This document shows, piece after piece, positions 1 through 8,962 of a stretch of DNA of 27,156 bases. Below the pieces are notes generated by a model that saw only the letters and a program-made list of their open reading frames with translations, was not told the DNA's origin and did no database searches. The translations under genes and the position numbers were made by a program. The stretch's first letter is position 1. Each line of letters begins with the position of its first letter. Source of the stretch: CAYRIF01 sp964424205 (GTDB lineage: Bacteria > Bacteroidota > Bacteroidia > Cytophagales > Cyclobacteriaceae); contig CAYRIF010000006.1 of the NCBI GenBank assembly GCA_964424205.1, positions 1 to 27,156 on the forward strand. The letters are read 5' to 3'.

Positions 1-2
1 TT

Positions 3-908
3 GGGTTCAATCTGCATGATCAAAATATTCGCTATACCGTTGGAGACTCAAGGCACCCTGCTACTATTTCTTGGTTGGCACCTGCTTATAATTACGAAAA
101 ATCAATCAATGAGGGAAGACTACGAGCCATGCAACTCATCGCCTTGTTAGACAAGCAATTAAAATCGTTTTTGCCCAACCAATCAGCAAAGTACAATGAT
201 GATTTTGAGCCAAGAGCCTTTGGAGATAATATACAAAAGTGGGGAACCAGCACGATTCTAGTTGAGTCAGGTGGCTATCAACATGATACTGAGAAAATGT
301 TTATTAGGAAGCTGAATTTTGTAATATTGTTGTCGGCTTTGGAATCCATTGCTGCAAAAAGTTATGCGCATGAGACCAAAGAAAACTACTTTGCAATTCC
401 TGAAAATGGTAAAAAATTATATGATTTGATTATCAGAGATGCAACGGTCATGGTTGATGGGAAATCATATCATATGGATATTGGCTTTAACAGGTATGAA
501 GTGACCTTGCCCAACAAAGAATTTTATTATGCTAGCAAGATTGAAGATCTAGGCAATATGTCCACCTTCTTTGGCTATCAAGAATTTGAGGCAAAAGAAT
601 ATGCAGTGGTTTTGGGAAAAACCTATCCTACGGCTTTCGCTACCATGGGTGAATTAAGGAAAGAAGATTTAAAATCATTTTTAAAACAGGGCTTTACTAA
701 TTTCATTGTTGATGAATTGCCAAAAGAGCAGCACACTGACTTGCCGGTTTTCATTTCGGACAAAGTAGTTGATAACGAGCTTAACATGGAGAAAAACCCT
801 GCTTTACTTTTGGTGAAAGATGATGTGGTAAAATATGTAGTGATTAATGGATTCATATGTGATTTGGAGGGAGAATTGAGTGTTATTGAGAATTCTTTGC
901 GTAAATAG
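3..908 (+). CDS. M14-family zinc carboxypeptidase, C-terminal part (5' end outside window)
   Basis: The reading frame is open from the left edge (first complete codon at 3), so the gene is cut by the window; the TTG at 75 is an internal codon, not the start. The visible part begins GFNLHDQN, which fits the third zinc-ligand region (His in LHDQ) of M14 metallocarboxypeptidases. It continues into STILVESGG, where the Glu at 264-266 sits where the family has its catalytic glutamate. The HxxE zinc ligands would lie upstream and cannot be seen. The remaining roughly 210 residues form a C-terminal region I cannot assign to a domain. Expected activity is removal of C-terminal residues from peptides, probably outside the cytoplasm, but the signal peptide is not visible. 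No operon link to the next gene is evident across the 85-bp gap. Confidence 0.8.
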   Translation, partial: GFNLHDQNIRYTVGDSRHPATISWLAPAYNYEKSINEGRLRAMQLIALLDKQLKSFLPNQSAKYNDDFEPRAFGDNIQKWGTSTILVESGGYQHDTEKMFIRKLNFVILLSALESIAAKSYAHETKENYFAIPENGKKLYDLIIRDATVMVDGKSYHMDIGFNRYEVTLPNKEFYYASKIEDLGNMSTFFGYQEFEAKEYAVVLGKTYPTAFATMGELRKEDLKSFLKQGFTNFIVDELPKEQHTDLPVFISDKVVDNELNMEKNPALLLVKDDVVKYVVINGFICDLEGELSVIENSLRK

Positions 909-993
909 TTATACTCAATTGATTTTATAAAGTTGATAATTGTAGCTATTTTAGAGAAATAATAAAATTGGTTAGATTGTCATTTATAGAGAA

Positions 994-3411
994 ATGCATT
1001 TAATTTCTGTTCGAGTATGGTTATTCTTTATCACATTGTCATTATTATTTCTGACACAAACCGCTATCGCCCAATTCACAATAACTGGCAAAGTAGTAGA
1101 ACAAGGCTCAGGAGAGACGTTGCCTTATGCTACGGTGGCAATGCCAAATAGTACCAATGGAACAAGCACAAATTTGGACGGTTTTTTTACGCTTTTTAAT
1201 GTGCCATCAGACACGACCACATTGCAAGTATCGTATGTGGGCTACCGTGTTTTGACGCTTAAACTATCTAAAGAAACAATTAAAGCACCGATTATTATTA
1301 AACTAGTGCCGCTTTCTAATACGTTGGAAGAGGTGGTGGTTTCTTCTGATGCATACAAAGTGCTAAAAGCAAATTCCGGAGTAAGTGTTTCCACTATTTC
1401 TACGAAACAATTGGCGTTGCTGCCAAGTATTGGGGAGGTGGATATTTTTAGGTCGCTACAATTATTGCCAGGTGTAAGCGCCACCAATCAAAGTTCTGCA
1501 GGGTTATACGTAAGAGGAGGTACACCGGAACAAAATCTTGTGTTATTGGATGGTTTTACAGTGTATAAAGTAGATCACTTTTTCGGGTTCTTCAGTGCAT
1601 TTAATGCAAATGCAGTAAAGGATGTCAAAATATACAAAGGGGCTTACCCTGCTAAATATGGAGGTAGGATTTCAAGTGTGGTGGATATGAACTTGAAGAC
1701 TGGAAGTTTTGAAAAATTTAGTGGTTCGGCAGGGGCTAATTTATTTGCTTTTAATGCAATGGTGGAGGTGCCTATTAATAAGAAAGTCGCCATTATGTTG
1801 GCTGGTCGCCGCTCGTTTAATGGCGTGATTAACAGTGGCTTGTTCAAAGATTTACGAGATAATTTGGTAGGCGACAATGAGTTTTCAAATGTTGAGGAAA
1901 ATGATATCATTACTATCAATGAAGTAAATCCGGATTTTAATTTTTATGACTATAATGGTAAAATCTCCTACAAACCTTCGGAAAAAGATATGATTACGCT
2001 GAGTTATTATGGAGGAAAAGATTTTTTGGATGAGTCAAGAGATTTAAAAGCAGCGTTTCCTGTCAGCGAAAATGACGAAGACAATCGGCTGCTGTTTATT
2101 GATATAAAGTCTAAAACAAATTGGGGAAATAATGGTGTGTCCCTGAAATGGTCACGACAATGGAATAGTAAAGTTTATACAAATTTGGTAGCAGCGCAAT
2201 CTGAGTATTTTAGTCAATATAATCGTGATGCCTATTTGTCTTTTAGTATTCCTGCCAAAGATTCCATTATTGGCGAGGGTTCGTTACTGACGTTTGAAGA
2301 TAACAAGGTGAAAGACTTCTCGCTTCGTTTTGATTTGGAGTGGAAGCCAAATGCCAAACATACTGTTGAAACAGGTTTTTCATACGTGAATACCAACATT
2401 GATTATATCAATATTAGAGATGATTCTATCAAAGTGCTAGAAAGGAGGGAGGGAGCTGGATATGCCGCTGCTTATCTCTCTGATACTTGGATGGTAAATG
2501 ATAAGTTGACGATTGTTCCGGGCATTCGTTTGGCGCATTATGATTTCACCAATCTGTTTTTTGTGACACCGAGATTTTCTGCTACCTATGATGTTACCAA
2601 AAGGATAAAATTAAAAGTAGCGTATGGAAAGTTCTATCAGTATGTCAATAGAATTATCAATGAAAATATTTCTGAAGGGTCAAGGGATTTTTGGCTGTTG
2701 GCAGATAATGAATTAGTGCCTGTCAGTTCGGCAAATCATTACGTGGCAGGCATCTCTTACGAAACGAATGGCTGGCTTTTTGATGTGGAAAGTTATTACA
2801 AGGAATTAAAAGGACTAACAGAATTTACGCTTCGTTTTAGAACGGCCGGAACTTTAGACCCCGAAGAACTTTTCTTTTCAGGAAATGGAAAAACGCAAGG
2901 TGTTGAATTTTTGGCACAGAAAAAAAGTGGACAATACACAGGTTGGGTGGCATATACTTTGGGAAAAGTGAGAAATGAGTTCAGTGAGTTTAATGAAGGA
3001 AAGTCTTTTCCTGCGCTACATGATCAACTACATGAAATGAAAATAGTACAAAGTTTTGATATTGATGAATTTACTTTGGCAGCTACTTTTATCTATGGGT
3101 CGGGTAGGGCATATTCAAAGCCATCAGGAAAGTACTCGGTGGAATTGCTTGACGGAAGAAAGCTAGAGTACATAGGAATAGGAGATAAAAATGCAGCACG
3201 GCTGGATCCATACAGTAGGTTGGATATTTCGGCACATTATAAATTTACCCAAGGCAAAGCGAAAGTAGATATTGGCTTGTCGGTGTTTAATGTTTTGAAT
3301 CGCAGAAACACCTCTTATTTTCAGTATGATTTTCAAAGGGATCCCGCTGTTGTCACTGAGGTGAAATACATTGGCATTACACCAAACATATCATTTAATA
3401 TAGCATTTTGA
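994..3411 (+). CDS. TonB-dependent outer-membrane receptor with N-terminal carboxypeptidase-like domain
   Basis: The protein has 805 residues. A signal peptide covers about 1-26 (hydrophobic run, then TAIA before Gln27). A carboxypeptidase-D regulatory-like beta domain follows at about 28-110, with the typical GKVVEQGSGETLPYATV start and a G(F)FTLFNVPS turn. The plug domain is at about 125-235 (LPGVSA, YVRGGTPEQNLVLLDG, YPAKYGGRISSVVD). The rest is a beta-barrel ending in a strand that finishes with Phe (SFNIAF). Proteins of this type import large or scarce substrates across the outer membrane using TonB energy; the substrate cannot be read from sequence. It overlaps the next gene by one base (TGATG), so the pair is translationally coupled. 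It resembles a SusC-like receptor with a DUF4249 partner rather than a canonical SusD. Confidence 0.93.
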   Translation: MHLISVRVWLFFITLSLLFLTQTAIAQFTITGKVVEQGSGETLPYATVAMPNSTNGTSTNLDGFFTLFNVPSDTTTLQVSYVGYRVLTLKLSKETIKAPIIIKLVPLSNTLEEVVVSSDAYKVLKANSGVSVSTISTKQLALLPSIGEVDIFRSLQLLPGVSATNQSSAGLYVRGGTPEQNLVLLDGFTVYKVDHFFGFFSAFNANAVKDVKIYKGAYPAKYGGRISSVVDMNLKTGSFEKFSGSAGANLFAFNAMVEVPINKKVAIMLAGRRSFNGVINSGLFKDLRDNLVGDNEFSNVEENDIITINEVNPDFNFYDYNGKISYKPSEKDMITLSYYGGKDFLDESRDLKAAFPVSENDEDNRLLFIDIKSKTNWGNNGVSLKWSRQWNSKVYTNLVAAQSEYFSQYNRDAYLSFSIPAKDSIIGEGSLLTFEDNKVKDFSLRFDLEWKPNAKHTVETGFSYVNTNIDYINIRDDSIKVLERREGAGYAAAYLSDTWMVNDKLTIVPGIRLAHYDFTNLFFVTPRFSATYDVTKRIKLKVAYGKFYQYVNRIINENISEGSRDFWLLADNELVPVSSANHYVAGISYETNGWLFDVESYYKELKGLTEFTLRFRTAGTLDPEELFFSGNGKTQGVEFLAQKKSGQYTGWVAYTLGKVRNEFSEFNEGKSFPALHDQLHEMKIVQSFDIDEFTLAATFIYGSGRAYSKPSGKYSVELLDGRKLEYIGIGDKNAARLDPYSRLDISAHYKFTQGKAKVDIGLSVFNVLNRRNTSYFQYDFQRDPAVVTEVKYIGITPNISFNIAF

Positions 3412-4235
3412 TGAAGTATAGCTACCTTATATTAATGTTCTTGATGCTGTGTTTTTCTTGCACCGATACCGAGGAAACGGCTCCTAAATTTGTGATAGAA
3501 GGATTCGTTTTCGCAGGAGAACCTGTTGATAATATTAAAATTAAGGAGCAAATCGGCATTGACCAGCCCGATAGTATTGAAGTGCTAATTACTACGGCTT
3601 CGGTAGTTTTAATTAAGAATAATGAGGAGTATGTACTGCAGTATGCTGATGGAAAGTATAAATATTTAGGAGATGATTTAAACATATCCTCAGGGGATGA
3701 ACTCAGATTAGAGGCAACAGTAGGAGATAGAGTTGCCTATGCCGAAACCGTGGTGCCTGAACCGACGGCAGGGTTAGCACTTTCGGATAGTCAGGTGGTG
3801 GTGCCCCCATTGATTTTAAGTTTTGATTTACAAGATAAATTGACCGCATTGTTTTTCAATGCGCGGATAACCGCTCGGTGGGATAACCCTGATAAGGCAT
3901 TGCATTTTATAGTTATTGAATCTGTGGTTGAGGAAGACGAGCCTATTTTTCCATCAGGTTTTCCGCAGTCGGCATTGGATTTTTTAGGTGGATTTAAGTT
4001 TGCACCGAGAGCATTAGAAGTTGATACCTTTAGTATTATTGGCATTGCCTTCGAAAACTACGGCAGGCATCGGGTAAAAGTATATAAAGTGAATCAGGAA
4101 TATGCGGACTTGTTCAGTAATCCAGAACAAGATTCTAGGGATCTCACTGCACCACCGACCAATGTTGTGAATGGCTTCGGTATATTTTCCGCTTTCGCAG
4201 CGGATAGTGTATTTTTTGATATTGTTAGGAAGTGA
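3411..4235 (+). CDS. DUF4249-family lipoprotein, partner of the upstream TonB receptor
   Basis: I use the ATG at 3411, which overlaps the receptor stop codon, rather than the TTG one codon earlier. The 274-residue protein starts with a lipoprotein signal peptide and lipobox (LCFSC, Cys17). FVIEGFVFAGEPVDNIKI just after it, the beta-rich composition, the length and the position immediately behind a TonB receptor are typical of DUF4249 lipoproteins in Bacteroidota. These are thought to act as surface-exposed or periplasmic accessory proteins of the receptor; no enzymatic motif is visible. Coupled translation (TGATG) indicates equimolar production with the receptor. The family assignment is from recognition of the N-terminal pattern and context and was not checked by a profile search. 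Confidence 0.82.
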   Translation: MKYSYLILMFLMLCFSCTDTEETAPKFVIEGFVFAGEPVDNIKIKEQIGIDQPDSIEVLITTASVVLIKNNEEYVLQYADGKYKYLGDDLNISSGDELRLEATVGDRVAYAETVVPEPTAGLALSDSQVVVPPLILSFDLQDKLTALFFNARITARWDNPDKALHFIVIESVVEEDEPIFPSGFPQSALDFLGGFKFAPRALEVDTFSIIGIAFENYGRHRVKVYKVNQEYADLFSNPEQDSRDLTAPPTNVVNGFGIFSAFAADSVFFDIVRK

Positions 4236-4246
4236 GATTTATGCCA

Positions 4247-4495
4247 TTAATATTTATTGGCGGCAATTTGTAATGCACTTACAATTTCCTTGGTAACTTG
4301 ATTGTTTGAATCTAATTTTCGTATTTTTTTGATTAAGGATTGAGGTATTATTGAATTGCGCTAATTCACTTGTGTCATTTAAGGAAGTACCTAATGCTAC
4401 AATTTCCTTTTTACTCCTTTTACTAGACATGAAACTAAAAGTAACAGCATTGGAATAAAGTATTTCATACTTTTTTTATTGTAAAAGTATTTCAT
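4247..4495 (-). pseudogene. Small lipoprotein gene with two apparent frameshifts
   Basis: On the minus strand an ATG at 4468 opens MKYFIPMLLLLVSC, a textbook lipoprotein signal with lipobox LLVSC. That frame stops after nine more codons. From just behind the Cys codon (about 4421-4427) another frame reads SSKRSKKEIVALGTSLND and on to SILNQK, ending at an A7 run (4324-4330). Removing one A there gives IRKLDSNNQVTKEIVSAL and a stop at 4247. Joined, the pieces make a coherent lipoprotein of about 75 residues. Two indels are therefore needed: one missing base after the lipobox and one extra A. This could be decay, sequence error, or slippage at the A7 run. A 27-bp duplication adds a second in-frame ATG at 4495. 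I do not recognise the family. It lies downstream of the T9SS gene on the same strand. Confidence 0.6.
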
Positions 4496-4518
4496 ACTTT
4501 TTTTATTGTAAAAGTATA
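4457..4518. repeat. 27-bp tandem duplication (2.3 copies) over the start of the broken lipoprotein gene
   Basis: Two identical 27-bp units lie at 4457-4483 and 4484-4510, followed by seven bases of a third at 4511-4517. Each unit contains the perfect inverted repeat AAAGTAT-TTC-ATACTTT followed by a T run on the plus strand. On the minus strand each unit carries an A-rich leader and ATGAAATACTTT. Because 27 bp equals nine codons, the upstream ATG (4495) reads in frame into the downstream one (4468). Confidence 0.9.
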
Positions 4519-4577
4519 GAATCAAAAGTGATTATTATTTGTACATGAGTCCCTTATTTTTGTTTGAGAGTATTTTT

Positions 4578-5828
4578 TTACCGCTTATAAACTTTTACAG
4601 TACTAGTTTTAGTCTTTATGGCATAAACGCCTTGTGCCAAATACGTTAAATCAACTTCATACCCATATTCGTTTAGTTTATTTGCACTTACTTGGTATGT
4701 TATGTCTTGATTAAGCATATTATATATTCTAAAATCTCTGACATCTCCTCCTTGCACTGTGATTTTGTCATAGGTTGGATTAGGATACAATTTGATTTGG
4801 TTGACGGTTATTTTTGCCAGGGTGACAGACTTGACAGCTGAGTACGAGAATTGACCATCATAGTCAGTTTGTTTTAGGCGGTAATAAGATATACCACTAT
4901 ATGGGTAATCATCGGTGGCGCTATATGCAAGTATCGATGAGGAATTTCCAGCGCCCACTATTTGCGCTACTTCTTCCCATCCATAACCATCTTTTGATCG
5001 TTCTATAGTAAAAAAATCATTATCTATTTCTGTCGCTGTTTTCCAAGAGAGTATTATGGTATTACTGAAATTATTTTTTGCGTAAAAAGAAATGAGCTTA
5101 ATTGGAAGGGTGCTTTCTTGAAATATAATGGGGATGTCAGCAGGAAAATCAGGAAATATATTATCAACATCTTGTGCGCCACTTCCATCTTGAGTTGACC
5201 AGTTTGCGGGATTCGCTATCGCTGCCGTGCAATTGGAAAAGCTTGGATTACAAATAGTGCTGCCACTATAAACCATTACATCTTCATCTCCTGATATTGA
5301 GGTTGCATTTATACCAGCTGTTAATCCTGTATTTGTTAGACTCCCCTTTGCTAGACTAAATCCATCATTAGCGATGGCTGTGAGGAAAGTGGTTGGGGTG
5401 ATGTTATTCGTGCCGACAAATGCATAAATCACTTCATTGCTGGCTGCGGCACTAATTGTACCACTTATACTTCCAATAGTTGCCCCATACCCTGGGTTGG
5501 ATGCACTTTTTGTTTCATCAAAGGTAATCACAGTGCCTGCAGCAATAACGCTGGCACCAGTATTCCAAGTTAATTTTGTTTCAGTACTTGATATAAATGC
5601 ACCTCCTGCACCAATTGGGAGTTCATTCCATTCTTCGTCAATAAAATATATCGTAGAATTTGCAGGTATACCCACTAGTGTTACAACGGAAAACCCATCT
5701 TGATTATCAGCGTTGTAGCCTACAAACATTATATCACCTTCATTGAGCTGTGCACTTGCCTTCATAGAAAATATTAGGCTAAAAACTAGTGCGAAAAATA
5801 CCTTTAATACTTTTTTTTTGTATTCCAT
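4578..5828 (-). CDS. Secreted protein with T9SS type A sorting domain (paralogue 1)
   Basis: I place the start at the ATG at 5828 (MEYKKKVLKVFF) instead of 5888, because this gives a normal signal peptide ending KASA before Gln and matches the neighbouring paralogue; the product is 416 residues. The mature protein begins with a domain opening GDIMFVGYNADNQDGFS, a beta-rich module found at the N-terminus of various secreted bacterial proteins and of unknown function. A second module begins near ISFYAKN, with LSWKTATEIDNDFFTIERSKDG and ISYYRLKQTDYDG, a fibronectin-III-like segment common just before sorting tails. The C-terminus (LYPNPTYDKITVQGG to KVYKR) is a type A sorting domain. The protein is thus expected to cross the outer membrane by the type IX system and lose its tail. 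Catalytic residues are not apparent. Confidence 0.85.
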   Translation of the reverse strand: MEYKKKVLKVFFALVFSLIFSMKASAQLNEGDIMFVGYNADNQDGFSVVTLVGIPANSTIYFIDEEWNELPIGAGGAFISSTETKLTWNTGASVIAAGTVITFDETKSASNPGYGATIGSISGTISAAASNEVIYAFVGTNNITPTTFLTAIANDGFSLAKGSLTNTGLTAGINATSISGDEDVMVYSGSTICNPSFSNCTAAIANPANWSTQDGSGAQDVDNIFPDFPADIPIIFQESTLPIKLISFYAKNNFSNTIILSWKTATEIDNDFFTIERSKDGYGWEEVAQIVGAGNSSSILAYSATDDYPYSGISYYRLKQTDYDGQFSYSAVKSVTLAKITVNQIKLYPNPTYDKITVQGGDVRDFRIYNMLNQDITYQVSANKLNEYGYEVDLTYLAQGVYAIKTKTSTVKVYKR

Positions 5829-6070
5829 AATTATATTTTTATTGATGCCGGTAGTTGTTTTACTTATTAGTCGCCAATTTTGTGCCATAGTTTTGCGTTA
5901 AGTGGTATTAACCTTACTTTTATTTGTATTAAAAATATATTGCTGGGAGAATAATCTATTATTAGGCTGATTTTCAATAAGTTATAGGATAGGAGAGGAT
6001 TTTATAAATTCAGAAGCGCTACACAAAATAATAGTAAAATAAAAGTATGTGTACTATGATTTTTGTTTTG

Positions 6071-6094
6071 AAAATCCCAATTTGGGATTTTTTT
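6071..6094. terminator. Hairpin with flanking A and T runs, probable terminator of the upstream T9SS gene
   Basis: AAAATCCCA-ATT-TGGGATTTT forms a 9-bp stem with a 3-base loop, followed by further Ts on the plus strand and preceded by As. It lies 173 bp past the stop codon of the minus-strand gene ending at 6267. The symmetric A/T flanks allow function in either direction. Confidence 0.6.
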
Positions 6095-6120
6095 CTTTCA
6101 CAGTGGTTTGTGTCCTTAGT

Positions 6121-6148
6121 ATAGTTGTTAATCCATGTTAACAACTAT
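6121..6148. repeat. 11-bp perfect inverted repeat with 6-base spacer
   Basis: ATAGTTGTTAA at 6121-6131 pairs perfectly with 6138-6148 across TCCATG. After a small internal loop the arms continue with GTCC (6112-6115) against GGAC (6153-6156). It has no T run, so it looks more like a protein-binding palindrome or RNA stem than a classical terminator. Confidence 0.7.
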
Positions 6149-6266
6149 GGTGGGACAGACCATGGAGAAAAGAATTTCATGTTTTTTTATAAAACTAGAA
6201 AAACAACATTAATCATTATTTATCAATGAATCCATAACTTAATTTTTTCTTATTTGCAATCCCTTT

Positions 6267-7508
6267 CTACCGCTTATAAACCTTAGCAAAATAATTTTTA
6301 GTCTTAACCACATACACACCTTCTGTTAGGTTGGATAGATCAATTACAGAAATGTCTTCATTTTTGTGCATTAATTTTACCAAGTGGGTAACATCCTGCT
6401 GAAGCAAGTTGTAAATTTTAAAGTATTCGCTTTCCGTTCCTTCAATGGTGATCTGATTGTACGATGGGTTAGGATAAATGTTGATTTGATTGATTTTAGA
6501 TAAGTTAAACTGAACTGATTTGATATCTGAATATGAATATTGGCCGTCATAATCGGTCTGTTTTAAACGGTAATAAGAAATGCCGATGTATGGATTTTTG
6601 TCTATAATCCTATATTTTAAAACAGATGATGAGTTTCCTGCACCATCAACTTGGATGACTTTTTGCCATACAAAACCATCTCTTGATCGCTCTATGGTGA
6701 AGAAATCGTTGTCGGTTTCTGAGGCAGTTTTCCAGGTTAGCTGAATATATTTAATGTGGGGGATTACATCAAAATTTACTAATGCTATGGGTAAAGGAGT
6801 TTCTCCAAAAGAAATTGGGACATCTGCAGGAAAGTCAGGAAAATTTCCATTGGCCGATTGGTCAAATGGACCATCTTCTGTTGCCCAATTGGATGGATCT
6901 GCAATTATTAAAGCGCAATTTGCGGGAGAAATTAAATCGCACTCGGTGCTGCCAACATAAATCATGACGTCCTTATCTCCGATAATAGAGATTGCATTAA
7001 TTCCTGTAGTAAGTTTGGTTTTGCTGAGTGTTCCATTGATGCTATTGAACCCATCACTGGCTATCGCAGATAAAAAAGTAATGGGTGTAAATTTGTCGGT
7101 ACCTTGGAAAGTATATAGTACCTCGTCTTCTTTTGTTAGTTTGATATTACCAGTGATAGTACCCCTTGTGACGCCATAGCCATCATTGGAGGAAAGACTA
7201 GTCTCATTAAAAATGACCACTAATCCTGCAGGAATTATAGTGCTGCCCGTATCCCAAGTGAGCTCCCACTCGTCATGGTTGTTAAATGCGCCACCTTCGC
7301 TCATGTCTAATCCATTCCATTCATTATCGGTAAAGTAAATGGTAGTTTCTGCAGGAATATCTACAAGGGCAACGATGGAGAAACCATCATTTCCATCGGC
7401 ATTGTATCCTACAAACATGATATCTCCTGCTTTTAGCTGGGCGGTAGACCTCACGGGTTGTATCAAAAGAAATGTTACGAATATGGAAAATGTAAAAAAC
7501 CTACCCAT
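6267..7508 (-). CDS. Secreted protein with T9SS type A sorting domain (paralogue 2)
   Basis: The 413-residue protein begins with a signal peptide (MGRFFTFSIFVTFLLIQP, cleavage expected around STA before Gln). Its mature part opens LKAGDIMFVGYNADGNDGFS, nearly the same as the downstream gene, and keeps the same order of modules: N-terminal beta domain with IYFTDNEWNG, a central LTWKTASETDNDFFTIERSRDG / ISYYRLKQTDYDG segment, and a C-terminal sorting tail (IYPNPSYNQITIEGT to KVYKR). The two genes are clearly tandem duplicates, but the sequences are well diverged, so the duplication is old. The same strand and similar tails suggest both are T9SS cargo, released or anchored at the cell surface. 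Function of the N-terminal domain is unknown to me. Confidence 0.86.
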   Translation of the reverse strand: MGRFFTFSIFVTFLLIQPVRSTAQLKAGDIMFVGYNADGNDGFSIVALVDIPAETTIYFTDNEWNGLDMSEGGAFNNHDEWELTWDTGSTIIPAGLVVIFNETSLSSNDGYGVTRGTITGNIKLTKEDEVLYTFQGTDKFTPITFLSAIASDGFNSINGTLSKTKLTTGINAISIIGDKDVMIYVGSTECDLISPANCALIIADPSNWATEDGPFDQSANGNFPDFPADVPISFGETPLPIALVNFDVIPHIKYIQLTWKTASETDNDFFTIERSRDGFVWQKVIQVDGAGNSSSVLKYRIIDKNPYIGISYYRLKQTDYDGQYSYSDIKSVQFNLSKINQINIYPNPSYNQITIEGTESEYFKIYNLLQQDVTHLVKLMHKNEDISVIDLSNLTEGVYVVKTKNYFAKVYKR

Positions 7509-7675
7509 GATTATATCTATTTAAATATTGGTAACAATCAAAGTTGTCATCTCTTTGTTGTTCCAATATCGTTTATAAATAGCCGTAGGTCTCTCTCAAC
7601 ATTACGTGTTGGAGGTTCTAAGGTATAGATTTTTGGTAAATTTCCTGAATAATTTTACTTTTTTTGAGAAACCAT

Positions 7676-8830
7676 CTAATACCGATCATAAAAATACCTC
7701 ACCTTTCTCGTGAGCTGGTCATAGATGGGTTCGGTAAATAATACAAACAAATCTTGAGGATTTGGCGGTGGAATTTCTCTTGATCTCGCTATTTTCAGTT
7801 GTTCTTTAGTCAGTGCTCTTTCATCACCATTGAAATTTCCCCATTCAGAAAACCATACAAATTCACCGCCCATATTTTCGCTGGTTAGCACTGATTTATT
7901 GTTAGCATCCATGACTATAAAGTTGAGTATGCCATTAGAAATCACTTCTTTTCTAAAAGTAGTGAGTTTGGCACTTACTTTACCAATTACCGCAATAGTG
8001 CTATCTGCCACTTTTACTTCACCAATTTTAACACTGTCTCTTTCTATTGTTTCGATACGCTCTTTAACATGGGTTTGTCCCACTACAAAATCACGAAATT
8101 GCAATCTTAATATTTGATCTGGGTACTTAAGGTTTTCTGTTGCTGCTTCTTTGGGTGAGTAGAATCGAACAAACTCATTTTTATTATAACTGTGTAAATA
8201 TTCTTCTATTTTATCTTGAAAAAAATTAGCTGATACTTGGTAGCTGAGTGAAGGAACAGGTATTTGCTCTACTACAACTTTCAGGGTTGCATAGAATTTT
8301 GCTTCCTCTATTTTATTATTCACATCTTTATAGCCTGGCACAAAACGATCGACATCTCTGAAGTTAAAATAGGCCTGTTTGGCACTTTCTCTGGTTTTTT
8401 GATTGAATGCGCTCTCCCCCAAAGCATAGCTTTCTTCAGCAGCTTTTTGTCGTGCATCTACCAATTCTGAATAATAACTTTTTGGATTTGGGATTACCTG
8501 TAATGCACCAGGGGATTTTCTAATTTCCTCGTACATGTTATTGATTCTTTCGTAGCTTGTCAACACAGCTTTCCATTTATAGGGATTGCTGGATGCTAGC
8601 ATATTCTTGGATTGATCTAAAAACCAATCTACCGACATTGGATATCCATTTAGTAAGGTCTCGCGTGATTTCTTATTATTTGGATGAGATCTTAGTTTCT
8701 TGACAGATTTCATCACAGCTGAGTAGTAATCGCCTTGTTTAAGATCTTTTTTTCCGCTGTTACATGATATGAGTAAGGAGGTAATCACTAAGATGCTCAA
8801 GAAGCTGGTGATATGATTTTTAATCGTCAT
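7676..8830 (-). CDS. Uncharacterised lipoprotein with helical repeat-like N-terminal half
   Basis: I choose the ATG at 8830 because it gives a compact lipoprotein signal (MTIKNHITSFL... with lipobox LLISC), while the ATG at 8863 adds eleven polar residues in front. The product has 384 residues. After the acylated Cys come KQGDYYSAVMKSVKKLRSHP and AEESYALGESAFNQ, helical segments resembling tetratricopeptide-like repeats (roughly residues 25-170). The second half is beta-rich and charged, without a motif I recognise. A role in the envelope is inferred only from the signal. It is upstream of the T9SS genes on the same strand but separated by 167 bp, so a shared transcript is uncertain. Confidence 0.75.
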   Translation of the reverse strand: MTIKNHITSFLSILVITSLLISCNSGKKDLKQGDYYSAVMKSVKKLRSHPNNKKSRETLLNGYPMSVDWFLDQSKNMLASSNPYKWKAVLTSYERINNMYEEIRKSPGALQVIPNPKSYYSELVDARQKAAEESYALGESAFNQKTRESAKQAYFNFRDVDRFVPGYKDVNNKIEEAKFYATLKVVVEQIPVPSLSYQVSANFFQDKIEEYLHSYNKNEFVRFYSPKEAATENLKYPDQILRLQFRDFVVGQTHVKERIETIERDSVKIGEVKVADSTIAVIGKVSAKLTTFRKEVISNGILNFIVMDANNKSVLTSENMGGEFVWFSEWGNFNGDERALTKEQLKIARSREIPPPNPQDLFVLFTEPIYDQLTRKVRYFYDRY

Positions 8831-8962
8831 CGATATTGAATTTTGGTCTGAAAATTTTATCAAAGCTACTTTAAATTAGTTGTTTATCGGTGATTTTTTA
8901 TATCAAAAACCACCTGATGTAAGTTTGAAGTGAAAAGATGCCAAAAGTATAGTGAGTATGTG

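Larger units (their letters stand above)
5829..6266. other. Intergenic region between the two T9SS genes; two inverted repeats, no gene seen
   Basis: I find no credible ORF on either strand. The region holds a terminator-like hairpin (6071-6094) and an 11-bp inverted repeat (6121-6148), both listed separately. It should also contain the promoter of the downstream T9SS gene on the minus strand, but no clear TAnnTTTG element stands out. Confidence 0.6.

Noticed and set aside
7596..7618. Short inverted repeat CAACA-TTACG-TGTTG between two minus-strand genes
   Set aside because: Only five pairs and no T run; it is within chance expectation for this composition.
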